Assembly: GCF_003479805.1 (NCBI RefSeq)
Contig: NZ_QUHV01000003.1
Coordinates: 91,184 to 155,183, forward strand
Direction: 5' to 3'
Length of the DNA stretch: 64,000 bases
DNA from: Collinsella sp. AF08-23
Lineage (GTDB): Bacteria > Actinomycetota > Coriobacteriia > Coriobacteriales > Coriobacteriaceae
The translations under genes were made by a program, and so were the position numbers. The notes beneath the pieces were generated by a model, which ran no database searches, was not told the DNA's origin, and saw only the letters and a program-made list of their open reading frames with translations. This document shows positions 56,845 through 64,000 of this stretch, piece after piece. Positions within the stretch are counted from its first letter, which is position 1; each line of letters starts with the position of its first letter.

Positions 56845-58356
56845 ATGGCTTTGACTGATATCACCCGTTCCACCGATGTGTCAATGAACACCGATTTATA
56901 CGAGCTCACCATGGCCCAGGGGCTTTGGGAGAACGGCAAGCTTGGTGAGCAGGGTTGCTTTACCGCGTTCTTTCGCGAGGCGCCGTTTGGGAGCGTGTAC
57001 GCCGTCATGTGCGGCACCGCTGAGTTGGGGGAGTTCGTCGAGAACTTCCGGTTCACGGATGAGGACATCGCGTATCTGGCCGAGCTTGAGGCTCCGGGTG
57101 GCGGTGCCCTGTTCAAACCCGGCTTTCTCGAGTTCCTGCGCGGCTTTTGTCCGCAGGTGGATATCGACGCCATCCCCGAGGGCGAGCTCGTGTTCGCGCG
57201 CGAGCCCATGGTGCGCGTGAGCGGCCCCATGCTCGATTGCCAGCTGCTTGAGACCGCCCTGCTTAACATCATCGGGTTTCAGACCCTCGTGGCGACCAAG
57301 ACCGCCCGTGTGGTCCAGGCGGCTCAGGGCAGGCCCGTCGCGGAGTTCGGCCTGCGCCGCGCCCAAGGCCCGGACGGCGGAGTGGCGGTCGCACGTGCGA
57401 GTTATGTGGCGGGGTGCGCTTCGACTTCCAACGTGCTCGCGGGTCGTCGCTATGGTATTCCCGTCTCCGGTACGCACGCTCATAGCTGGGTCCTGAGTTT
57501 CCCAACCGAGTTGGAGGCGTTCCGCGCGTTCGCCAAGAGCTCGCCCAAGAACTGCACTCTGCTCGTGGACACCTACGACGTGCGCGAGGGCGTGGAAAAC
57601 GCCATCACCGTCGCCCGCGAGATGGAGGCGGAAGGTGAGCGCTTGTCCGGCATCCGCATCGATTCGGGCGATCTCGCCAAGCTTTCCGCCTACGCGCGGC
57701 GCCGCTTTGACGAGGAGGGGCTTTCCTACGTGAAGATCGTCGTGTCGAACGACCTCGACGAGCACACCATCACCTCGCTGTTCAATCAGGGCGCGCCGGT
57801 CGATGCTTTTGGCGTGGGCACCAAGCTCGCGACATGCTACGACCAGCCCGCTTTGGGCTGCGTGTACAAGCTCTCCGCCCGTCGCGGCGGCGCCAACGAG
57901 CCCTGGACGCCTGTCATGAAGTTTTCCGAGCAGCCGTTCAAACGCACGATTCCTGGCGTGCAACAGGTTCGCCGTTATATGGATACCGCGGGTGCGCCGG
58001 TGTGCGATATGATCTACGACCCCGATCATCTCATGGGGGAGGGCGAGCGCCGCGGCCACACGTTGGTGGCGGTGAATGACGCGGCCTTGGTGACGGACGT
58101 TTCCGAGTTCTCCTATCGCGAGCTCCTCGTACCGCAGGTCCGCAATGGCGCGGCGGCGTCGCCGCGCGAGGACATCGAGGTTGCGCGGGCTCGTTGCGCG
58201 AGCGCCTTGGAGTCACTTGACGATGTCTACAAGCGTTTCCTGTATCCACAGTCGTATGTGGTGGGCATGGAGGCGGGCCTCGCCGCCGTGCGCGACGAGC
58301 TCGTTCGCGAGCGCATGGCTGCCACGTCCTCCGTTCTTCCCTGGAAGGCAAAGTGA
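56845..58356 (+). CDS. pncB: Nicotinate phosphoribosyltransferase
   Basis: A 503-residue enzyme making nicotinate mononucleotide from nicotinate and PRPP, the first step of NAD salvage. Seen are MNTDLYELTMAQGLWENG, CFTAFFREAPFG, EFGLRRAQGPDGG, a His-containing GIPVSGTHAHSWVLSF (phosphorylated His in this family), LLVDTYDVREGVENAI and IRIDSGDLAKLS. AGGAG precedes ATG at 56845. Its stop overlaps the proB start (TGATG), so the two are translationally coupled. With nadE it supplies NAD from external nicotinate. Confidence 0.95.
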   Translation: MALTDITRSTDVSMNTDLYELTMAQGLWENGKLGEQGCFTAFFREAPFGSVYAVMCGTAELGEFVENFRFTDEDIAYLAELEAPGGGALFKPGFLEFLRGFCPQVDIDAIPEGELVFAREPMVRVSGPMLDCQLLETALLNIIGFQTLVATKTARVVQAAQGRPVAEFGLRRAQGPDGGVAVARASYVAGCASTSNVLAGRRYGIPVSGTHAHSWVLSFPTELEAFRAFAKSSPKNCTLLVDTYDVREGVENAITVAREMEAEGERLSGIRIDSGDLAKLSAYARRRFDEEGLSYVKIVVSNDLDEHTITSLFNQGAPVDAFGVGTKLATCYDQPALGCVYKLSARRGGANEPWTPVMKFSEQPFKRTIPGVQQVRRYMDTAGAPVCDMIYDPDHLMGEGERRGHTLVAVNDAALVTDVSEFSYRELLVPQVRNGAAASPREDIEVARARCASALESLDDVYKRFLYPQSYVVGMEAGLAAVRDELVRERMAATSSVLPWKAK

Positions 58357-59474
58357 TGACTGCACGTAAGACCATGGTCGTGAAGATCGGATCCTCGACA
58401 CTGGTCGAGGACGGTGAGCTGCGGCGCGATTTCATCTCCGCCCTCGCCTCCCAAGCGCGCGACCTGCGCGAGGCCGGGTGGAATCTCGTCGTAGTGAGCT
58501 CCGGCGCCATCGCGTGCGGCGCGCCTTTGCTCGGATTTGAGCGCAGGCCCGTGGACATGCCGAGCCTGCAGGCGTGCGCCTCGGTGGGGCAGTGCGTACT
58601 CTCCGCCGCCTACGATGAGGAGTTTCGGGCGGTGGGTCTTCTCACCTCACTCGTCTTGCTCACGCGTGGTGACACGGCACGCCGTACCTCGTATCTGCAT
58701 GCTCGCGATGCTCTCACGCGCCTCGTCGATTTGGGCGTGGTGCCCATCGTGAACGAGAACGACACCACCGCCGTCGACGAGATCAAGTTCGGTGACAACG
58801 ACACCCTCGCGGCACTTGTGAGCTGCTTGGTCTCTGCCGACCTGTGCGTGACCCTCTCCGATATCGACGGCCTCTACACCGCCAACCCCTCTCTCGACCC
58901 CACTGCGAAGTTTATCCCCCGGGTGGATAAGATTGACGCCGCGATCATCGGCTCTGCGGGAGATTCGACCACCACGGTGGGCACGGGCGGCATGATCACC
59001 AAGATCCGCAGCTGCCGTATCCTCATGACGGCGGGCATCGAGAGCGTCATCTGCTCAGGCGCCGAGGAGCGGCCGCTCGTGCGGCTCGCGGCGGGGGAGC
59101 AGGTGGGCACGAGGTTCGTTCCGCCCGCCGCCCGCCTCGAGATCGCGCCGCGCAAGCTGTGGATCGCGCTCGGCGACAGCGCCCACGGCTTCGTGACCGT
59201 GGATGCGGGCGCCGCGGGCGCGCTGGTCGAGCGCGGCAGCTCGCTGTTGCCGGTGGGCATTACGGGCGTCGAGGGGGATTTCGCCGCAGGCGATGTACTC
59301 GACGTACGAGATGCAGATGGGCTCGTTATCGCTCGCGGCATCGCCGAGGCGGGTCACGATGAGCTGGAACTTGCCGCCGGCCGCCACCAGGAGGACATCG
59401 CGGGCAACCATCTGCTCGCGGCGCTCGCCAACAAGCCCGCTATCCACCGCGACAACCTCATCGTGTTCGCCTAG
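58356..59474 (+). CDS. proB: Glutamate 5-kinase
   Basis: A 372-residue kinase for the first step of proline synthesis. The amino-acid kinase domain has MVVKIGSSTLVEDG, VVVSSGAIACGAPLLGF, VPIVNENDTTAVDEIKFGDND and the phosphate loop GTGGMITKIRSCRIL. The C-terminal PUA domain is about residues 275-372. The start is at 58356 rather than the GTG one codon before. Feedback inhibition by proline is a family trait. It precedes proA by 72 bases. Confidence 0.95.
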   Translation: MTARKTMVVKIGSSTLVEDGELRRDFISALASQARDLREAGWNLVVVSSGAIACGAPLLGFERRPVDMPSLQACASVGQCVLSAAYDEEFRAVGLLTSLVLLTRGDTARRTSYLHARDALTRLVDLGVVPIVNENDTTAVDEIKFGDNDTLAALVSCLVSADLCVTLSDIDGLYTANPSLDPTAKFIPRVDKIDAAIIGSAGDSTTTVGTGGMITKIRSCRILMTAGIESVICSGAEERPLVRLAAGEQVGTRFVPPAARLEIAPRKLWIALGDSAHGFVTVDAGAAGALVERGSSLLPVGITGVEGDFAAGDVLDVRDADGLVIARGIAEAGHDELELAAGRHQEDIAGNHLLAALANKPAIHRDNLIVFA

Positions 59475-59546
59475 CGCGCGATGTGCAACAGGGGCACGGG
59501 CACTTTTTACACGTGGAAGCGTACGTACATATGTGAGGAGATTGCC

Positions 59547-60824
59547 ATGAACGACATTGCCGGATATGTCGAGGATCTCGCCCGCAGGGCAAAGCAGGCC
59601 TCGCGCTCCCTTGGGTTCGCCTCCGATGAGGCCCGTTGCGCCACCGTGCGCGCTATGGCCGTAGCGCTGCGTGATCGCGCGGACGAGGTTCTGACCGCTA
59701 ATGCTGCCGACATGGACGCTGCCCGCGCCGCCGGTACGTCCGAGGGTCTGCTCGATCGCCTGTTGCTCACCCCCGTGCGCATCGAGGGGATGGCCGCAGG
59801 GTTGGAAAAGCTTGCCGATCTGCCCGATCCGGTGGCGCGCGTGCTCGATGAGCGCGATATCGACCAGGGCGTCCACCTGCGCCGTGTAAGCGTGCCGCTG
59901 GGACTGGTCGCCATGGTGTACGAGGCGCGTCCCAACGTCACAGCCGATGCCGCGGGCATTTGCGTCCGCACGGGCAACGCCTGCATCTTGCGTGGTGGCT
60001 CCATCGCCCAGAACAGCTGCGTGGCGATCGCTCATATCTTGGCGGATGCCGTTGAGGCGTACGGATTCGACCGCGCCTGCGTATCCATTATCGAGACCAC
60101 CGACCGTGCAGCCACCGCTGCGCTCATGAGCCTGCGGGGCGTTGTTGATGTGCTCATTCCGCGCGGAGGCGCAGGCCTTATCCAGCGCTGCGTGCGCGAG
60201 AGCCTGGTGCCGGTCATCGAGACGGGCACGGGGAATTGCCATACGTACGTGCACGCGAGTGCCGACTTCGCCAAGGCGCGAGCCATTGTGATGAATGCCA
60301 AGACGCAGCGCGTGGGCGTGTGCAACGCCTGCGAGTCCCTGCTCGTGGACGAGGCTGTGGCGGACGCGTTCCTGCCCGGCATGCTCGCCGAGCTCGCCGC
60401 CGCGGGCGTCACTATTCACGGAGACTCCGTTGCCCGAGAGGCTGCGCGCGACGCCGACATCCTCGGCTCCTTCGTCGATGCAACGGACGAGGATTGGGGA
60501 CGCGAGTACCTCTCGCTCGATATCAGCGTGCACACGGTGAATGGTTTGGACGATGCCATTGCGCACGTGAATCGCTATGGAACCGGTCACTCTGAGTGTA
60601 TCGTCGCCGAGGACGCGGACGCATGCGACCGCTTCCTGCGCGAGGTCGATGCGGCGGCGGTCTACGCCAACGCGAGCACGCGCTTCACCGATGGCGGGGA
60701 GTTCGGCCTGGGAGCCGAGATCGGCATCTCCACCCAAAAGCTCCACGCCCGCGGCCCGTTTGCCGCCGAGGCCCTCACTACCTACAAGTACGAGCTTCGC
60801 GGCACCGGCCAGGTGCGCCCGTAG
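59547..60824 (+). CDS. proA: Gamma-glutamyl phosphate reductase
   Basis: A 425-residue NADPH-dependent reductase giving glutamate semialdehyde, the second proline step. VPLGLVAMVYEARPNVTADA, VRTGNACILRGGSIA, VIETGTGNCHTYVH and the catalytic Cys in QRVGVCNACESLLV are typical, ending GLGAEIGISTQKLHARGPF. GAGGAG precedes ATG at 59547. It closes the pncB-proB-proA operon. proC is not in this window. Confidence 0.96.
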   Translation: MNDIAGYVEDLARRAKQASRSLGFASDEARCATVRAMAVALRDRADEVLTANAADMDAARAAGTSEGLLDRLLLTPVRIEGMAAGLEKLADLPDPVARVLDERDIDQGVHLRRVSVPLGLVAMVYEARPNVTADAAGICVRTGNACILRGGSIAQNSCVAIAHILADAVEAYGFDRACVSIIETTDRAATAALMSLRGVVDVLIPRGGAGLIQRCVRESLVPVIETGTGNCHTYVHASADFAKARAIVMNAKTQRVGVCNACESLLVDEAVADAFLPGMLAELAAAGVTIHGDSVAREAARDADILGSFVDATDEDWGREYLSLDISVHTVNGLDDAIAHVNRYGTGHSECIVAEDADACDRFLREVDAAAVYANASTRFTDGGEFGLGAEIGISTQKLHARGPFAAEALTTYKYELRGTGQVRP

Positions 60825-60852
60825 CGCATGATGGCACCTGCTTAGCAAGAGA

Positions 60853-60893
60853 CCCCGCAGCTCGTCGATCAAGCTGTGGGGCCTATCCTGTTT
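60853..60893 (+). terminator. Terminator-like hairpin after proA
   Basis: CCCCGCAGCT and AGCTGTGGGG form a 10-bp stem (one G-T pair) with a nine-base loop, then CCTATCCTGTTTCTT. The U-tract is interrupted, so efficiency may be moderate. Confidence 0.6.
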
Positions 60894-60928
60894 CTTACGC
60901 GGTGCGGTGCACCCGCCTGCGGGGACGG

Positions 60929-61528
60929 TTACTCGGCGACGAAGCTGTCGCGGTCGGGCGCGAAGGACTGCATGGCCTCGATGGTGCGGGCGAACAGCTC
61001 GTCGAGCTCCCATCCGAGCATCTCGGCTCCGGAGCGGATCACGTCGCGGCTCACGCCGGCGGCGAAGCGCTTGTCCTTGAACTTCTTCTTGAGCGATTTA
61101 ACGTTGAAGTCCATCACGCTCTTGGAGGGGCGCATGACCACGGCGGCGCCGATGAGGCCGGTGAGCTCCTCGGTGGCGAACAAGATCTTCTCCATCATGA
61201 GCTCGGGGCGGGGAAGGCTTGTGTTGAAGTCGCTCGTGTGCGTTTGGATGGCGCGGATGAGCTCCGGGCTGCCGCCTGCCGCTTCGATGTCCTTGGCGGC
61301 GTAGATGGTGTGGTTCATCGGGTCATCGTCGTGCTCTTCCCAGTCGAGGTCGTGCAGCAGACCCACGATGCCCCAGAACTCCTCGTTCTCGGGGTCGTAC
61401 TCGCGCGCGAAGTAACGCATGGTCTGCTCGACCGTCTCGGCGTGCTCGATGTGGAACGGATCCTTGTTGTGCTCGCTGAGCAGATTGAACGCTGCCTCGT
61501 GGGTTATACCGGCGTTGAGCTGCGCCAT
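60929..61528 (-). CDS. HD domain phosphohydrolase
   Basis: A 199-residue HD superfamily protein. Metal ligands are visible as H in FHIEHAETVEQTM, HD in GLLHDLDWEEHDDDP, and later D/H positions in AIQTHTSDF. Close uncharacterised relatives lack other domains. The enzyme probably hydrolyses a nucleotide or phosphate ester in the cytoplasm. GGAGG precedes ATG at 61528. A promoter with extended -10 lies about 140 bases upstream, leaving a long leader with a C/G hairpin (near 61633-61651). Confidence 0.88.
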   Translation of the reverse strand: MAQLNAGITHEAAFNLLSEHNKDPFHIEHAETVEQTMRYFAREYDPENEEFWGIVGLLHDLDWEEHDDDPMNHTIYAAKDIEAAGGSPELIRAIQTHTSDFNTSLPRPELMMEKILFATEELTGLIGAAVVMRPSKSVMDFNVKSLKKKFKDKRFAAGVSRDVIRSGAEMLGWELDELFARTIEAMQSFAPDRDSFVAE

Positions 61529-61665
61529 GCTTCCTCCAAATGACGGTGCCTGTAGACAAAAGGTGCCCGAGACCCTGCCTTATAGCGCGTGAACGCCGTA
61601 CCTATGGTCGGGGATCGGACACCTTGATTCCCCCATCCGGTGAAGGGGGGGGTTGCTGCATCACA

Positions 61666-61671
61666 CTATAG
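61666..61671 (-). promoter_or_regulatory. Extended -10 promoter of the HD gene
   Basis: TGC-TATAGT is identical to the -10 of the trp transport operon (15584-15589), in the same strand and 138 bases before the HD gene start. It lies within the 3' region of the preceding carD gene's unit, so the HD gene may also be read through from carD. Confidence 0.5.
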
Positions 61672-61724
61672 CACGCGCTCGTTCGATGTGGCCCGTGCCC
61701 CTCGCGCGGCAACGTCAATTGAGA

Positions 61725-62234
61725 TTAGTTGACCGCAGGAATCTCGCCGGCCTTCGTGGCCGCATCGATAAAGAGCTGTTCGACAGTCGACTCTTCGGCG
61801 TCCAGCGCGAACGCGAACTCTTCGACCGAGCGACGATGCGCTTCCTTGAGCACGCGTGCATAATAGCTGCTGGGCTTTTTGCCCCGCGCCTCCGCCTCGT
61901 TGATACGATGGTGCATGGTTTTCGCCACGCGCACCGTCTCGGGTGCGCCCAGTTTGAGCTGCTGCTTGAAGTGCGTTTCCTCGAGGGCGCTGTTGCGTTC
62001 CGTAAAGGTGTCGACCGGCAAATCGGCATAATTCCCCAAAAGGCTCTCGGCATCCTCGCGTGAAATAATAGCATGCAGGCGGTCCTGTTGGGCAAGGGGG
62101 TACATGAGGTGGGTTTCCGCATGTCCGGACTTTGCGCAGAGTAGAATCATGGGATGGGCTTTGTCCTCGGTGAATCCGGTGACGGTGCAAACACCTTGCC
62201 CGGGGTGAATAACGTGCTGTCCGATTTGAAACAT
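61725..62234 (-). CDS. CarD family transcriptional regulator
   Basis: A 169-residue CarD/CdnL-type protein that binds the RNA polymerase beta subunit and stabilises open promoter complexes, notably at rRNA promoters. The N-terminal RNAP-interaction domain begins FQIGQHVIHPGQGVCTVTGF and contains YPLAQQDRLHAII. The C-terminal helical part has HHRINEAEARGKKPSSYYA and HRRSVEEFAFALDAEE. GGAGG precedes ATG. It stands divergent from argS across an AT-rich gap. Confidence 0.92.
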   Translation of the reverse strand: MFQIGQHVIHPGQGVCTVTGFTEDKAHPMILLCAKSGHAETHLMYPLAQQDRLHAIISREDAESLLGNYADLPVDTFTERNSALEETHFKQQLKLGAPETVRVAKTMHHRINEAEARGKKPSSYYARVLKEAHRRSVEEFAFALDAEESTVEQLFIDAATKAGEIPAVN

Positions 62235-62555
62235 GCTTCCTCCAACTGAATACTCTACGCGCTCGATAGGTTTTATATTACCACGAATACGTGCGGAAAT
62301 TAGGTAAATGGCACCAAAACCTGATAATTCAAATGAATAAGGAAATGCAAAATCCAGTGAAGATACATCGATTAACTGATAATCCGACCGAGGATTATTC
62401 GTCTTGATGTGAAAAAGGCAAAGAAAACGCGTCTGGAGTATGCAAATACCTCCATTTCAGGATGTCTCGAGGATTCGCTGTGCTACAGTACAGTGCATCT
62501 GTACATGAGCCCTGCGAGAAGGACATCTCAGGGCCATACGATGAGGAGGACCTCT
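62235..62555. other. AT-rich intergenic region between carD and argS
   Basis: This 321-base gap is markedly richer in A and T than the rest, especially 62260-62420. A TAATAT hexamer read leftward (about 62275-62280) may be the carD -10. For argS, TGC-TACAGT (-10 at 62484-62489) is followed by a leader hairpin (GCCCTG 62509-62514 with CAGGGC 62529-62534). No T-box motif or coding sequence was found. Confidence 0.55.
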
Positions 62556-64000
62556 ATGCCGGAGAAGATTGAAGAGCTGGTACGCGCTGCGCTGGCCGCT
62601 GCTCAGGAGGCTGGCGACCTGCCCGCATTCGAGCTTGAGGATTGTGGCATGGAGCGACCGGCCGACACTTCTCATGGCGAGTGGACCTCCACTTGCGCGA
62701 TGAAGTCCGCCAAGCTGGCCCACTGCGCACCCAAGAAGATCGCCGACGCCATCGTGGCCCACATGCCCGAGAGCGCCGAGATCGCCAAGGTCGAGGTCGC
62801 CGGCCCCGGCTTCATCAACTTCTACCTGAACGCCGCCGCCAACAACGCCATTCTGGACGTCGCTCGCAAGGAGGGCATGGACTTTGCCAAGTCCAACGTC
62901 GGCCAGGGCCTGAAGACCCAGGTCGAGTTCGTTTCCGCCAACCCCGTCGGTCCGATGCACGTCGGCCACGGCCGTTGGGCCGCTCTCGGCGACTCCCTCT
63001 GCCGCGTCATGAGCCACGCCGGCTATGACATCCAGCGCGAGTTCTACATCAACGACCACGGTTCTCAGATGGACGTGTTCGGTAACTCCATCTCTTACCG
63101 CTACATGCAGCTCATCGAGATCATGGAGAAGGAGGGCCTCGATATCGACGGCGCTCGCGACTTCCTGGCTCAGGACCGTGACAACTTCGTCCAGGACGAG
63201 GCCGACGAGCACCTCGATTCCCATCCCTACATGGACGCCTTCACCGAGGGCCTGGGCGGCAACGCCTACGGCGGCACCTACATCATCGACGAGGCCGCTG
63301 CGTTCTACAAGAAGGACGGCGACAAGTGGGCCCATGTCACGGATGAGGAGCGCATGCTCTACTTCCGCGAGGAGGGCTACGCCAAGATGGTCGAGAACAT
63401 GCGCCAGCTGTGCCACGACGTCCGTTGCGATTTCGACAAGTGGTTCTCCGAGCGCACCGTCTACATCAAGGATACCGAGGGCCCGAACGCCGGCACCTCC
63501 GCCGTCGACCGCGCCTTTGCCAAGCTCGACGAGATGGGCTATCTCTACAACAAGGACGGCGCCCTGTGGTTCCGTTCCACCGATCTGGGCGACGACAAGG
63601 ATCGCGTCCTGGTGAAGGCCAATGGTGAGTACACCTACTTCGCCTCCGACGTCGCCTATCACTGGGATAAGTTCCAGCGCGTCGACCACGTCATCGACAT
63701 CTGGGGCTGCGACCACCACGGTTACATCAACCGCGTGCGCTGCGTCTGCGACGCGCTCGGCTACCCTGGTCAGTTCGAGGTCCTGCTCGGCCAGTTCGTG
63801 AACCTGCTCCGCAACGGCAAGCCGATCCGCATGTCCAAGCGCAAGGGCACCATGGTCACCTTCCAGGAGCTCGTTGACGAGGTCGGTGCCGACGCCACCC
63901 GTTACACCCTGATCTCCCGCTCTTCCAACCAGGCCATCGATTTCGATATCGAGGCCGTCAAGGAGAAGAGCCAGAACAACCCCGTGTACTACGTCCAGTA
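62556..64000 (+). CDS. argS: Arginyl-tRNA synthetase (3' end beyond window)
   Basis: The first 481 codons of a class I arginyl-tRNA synthetase; the anticodon-binding domain lies past the window edge. The N-terminal additional domain (PEKIEELVRAALAAAQEAG) precedes the HIGH motif as HVGHG in SANPVGPMHVGHGRW. QREFYINDHGSQMDVFGNS and GCDHHGYINRV are conserved. The KMSK loop reads IRMSKRKGTMV. GGAGG lies six bases before ATG. The frame is open to the last base. Codon use is strongly biased to C-ending codons, as for a highly expressed gene. Confidence 0.95.
   Translation, partial: MPEKIEELVRAALAAAQEAGDLPAFELEDCGMERPADTSHGEWTSTCAMKSAKLAHCAPKKIADAIVAHMPESAEIAKVEVAGPGFINFYLNAAANNAILDVARKEGMDFAKSNVGQGLKTQVEFVSANPVGPMHVGHGRWAALGDSLCRVMSHAGYDIQREFYINDHGSQMDVFGNSISYRYMQLIEIMEKEGLDIDGARDFLAQDRDNFVQDEADEHLDSHPYMDAFTEGLGGNAYGGTYIIDEAAAFYKKDGDKWAHVTDEERMLYFREEGYAKMVENMRQLCHDVRCDFDKWFSERTVYIKDTEGPNAGTSAVDRAFAKLDEMGYLYNKDGALWFRSTDLGDDKDRVLVKANGEYTYFASDVAYHWDKFQRVDHVIDIWGCDHHGYINRVRCVCDALGYPGQFEVLLGQFVNLLRNGKPIRMSKRKGTMVTFQELVDEVGADATRYTLISRSSNQAIDFDIEAVKEKSQNNPVYYVQ

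Noticed and set aside
59055..61013. 652-codon leftward open frame across proB and proA
   Set aside because: It spans two well-identified genes and their gap in the opposite strand. No recognisable domain.
62235..62555. T-box riboswitch upstream of argS
   Set aside because: No AGGGTGG-type T-box sequence, specifier loop or terminator/antiterminator pair was found.
62457..63719. Leftward frame over the start of argS
   Set aside because: argS is certain from its motifs; the leftward frame is antisense noise.

Overview
The window is a 64 kb high-GC chromosomal segment with tightly packed genes. Its content fits a member of the Coriobacteriia, most likely a gut Collinsella (inferred from remembered gene families, since no search was possible). 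Pointers are an L-lactate dehydrogenase with a Rex-like site, a fructose PTS, glutamine-dependent NAD synthase, nicotinate salvage, ECF transport, CarD, a Y-family polymerase with a YolD partner under twin LexA boxes, and many GTG starts. There is no prophage, CRISPR array or complete insertion sequence.

Layout. 0-9 kb: two unrecognised proteins, two GT2 glycosyltransferases, an M18 aminopeptidase, a secreted coiled-coil wall hydrolase behind a repeat-rich promoter, two GtrA proteins and a YhcH protein. 9-16 kb: a TIM-barrel-like protein, a 51-residue membrane protein, an rRNA m5C methyltransferase, and a tryptophan ECF transport operon (trpP, fused EcfA, EcfT) preceded by a 23-codon leader peptide with three consecutive Trp codons and an attenuator. 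16-27 kb: lipid kinase, RNase D, HAD phosphatase, Fur regulator, acylphosphatase, two Gfo/Idh/MocA proteins, RNase HI, a pentapeptide-repeat protein, endonuclease IV and an ABC exporter. 27-36 kb: a large membrane protein of unknown function, a polar amino-acid ABC importer with an unusual permease, YaaA, an iron alcohol dehydrogenase and a LUD protein. 35-48 kb: the YolD/polymerase SOS unit, PAP2, NAD synthase, the divergent RpiR/fruA-fruK locus, an aminotransferase and ldh. 47-64 kb: a lipase-like protein, a flavoenzyme-gene remnant, a nucleoid protein, EIIA-Glc, a P1 peptidase, Maf, DJ-1, an RNA m5U methyltransferase, a 6S-like RNA, tRNA-Ala(CGC), a radical-SAM protein, pncB-proB-proA, an HD protein, CarD and the start of argS.

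How genes work together. Fructose enters as fructose-1-phosphate (fruA), is phosphorylated again (fruK), and pyruvate is reduced by ldh. NAD is supplied by pncB plus nadE. Scarcity of charged tRNA-Trp should raise tryptophan uptake through the attenuator.

The least expected features are between genes: two large composite palindromes sharing a conserved core but with unrelated outer arms (15649-15783, 51695-51792), other long perfect inverted repeats (19-77, 54673-54732), a short dispersed AATTGGGGACG motif, a tandem minisatellite (23487-23728), and the Trp attenuator on a transporter rather than a biosynthetic operon.
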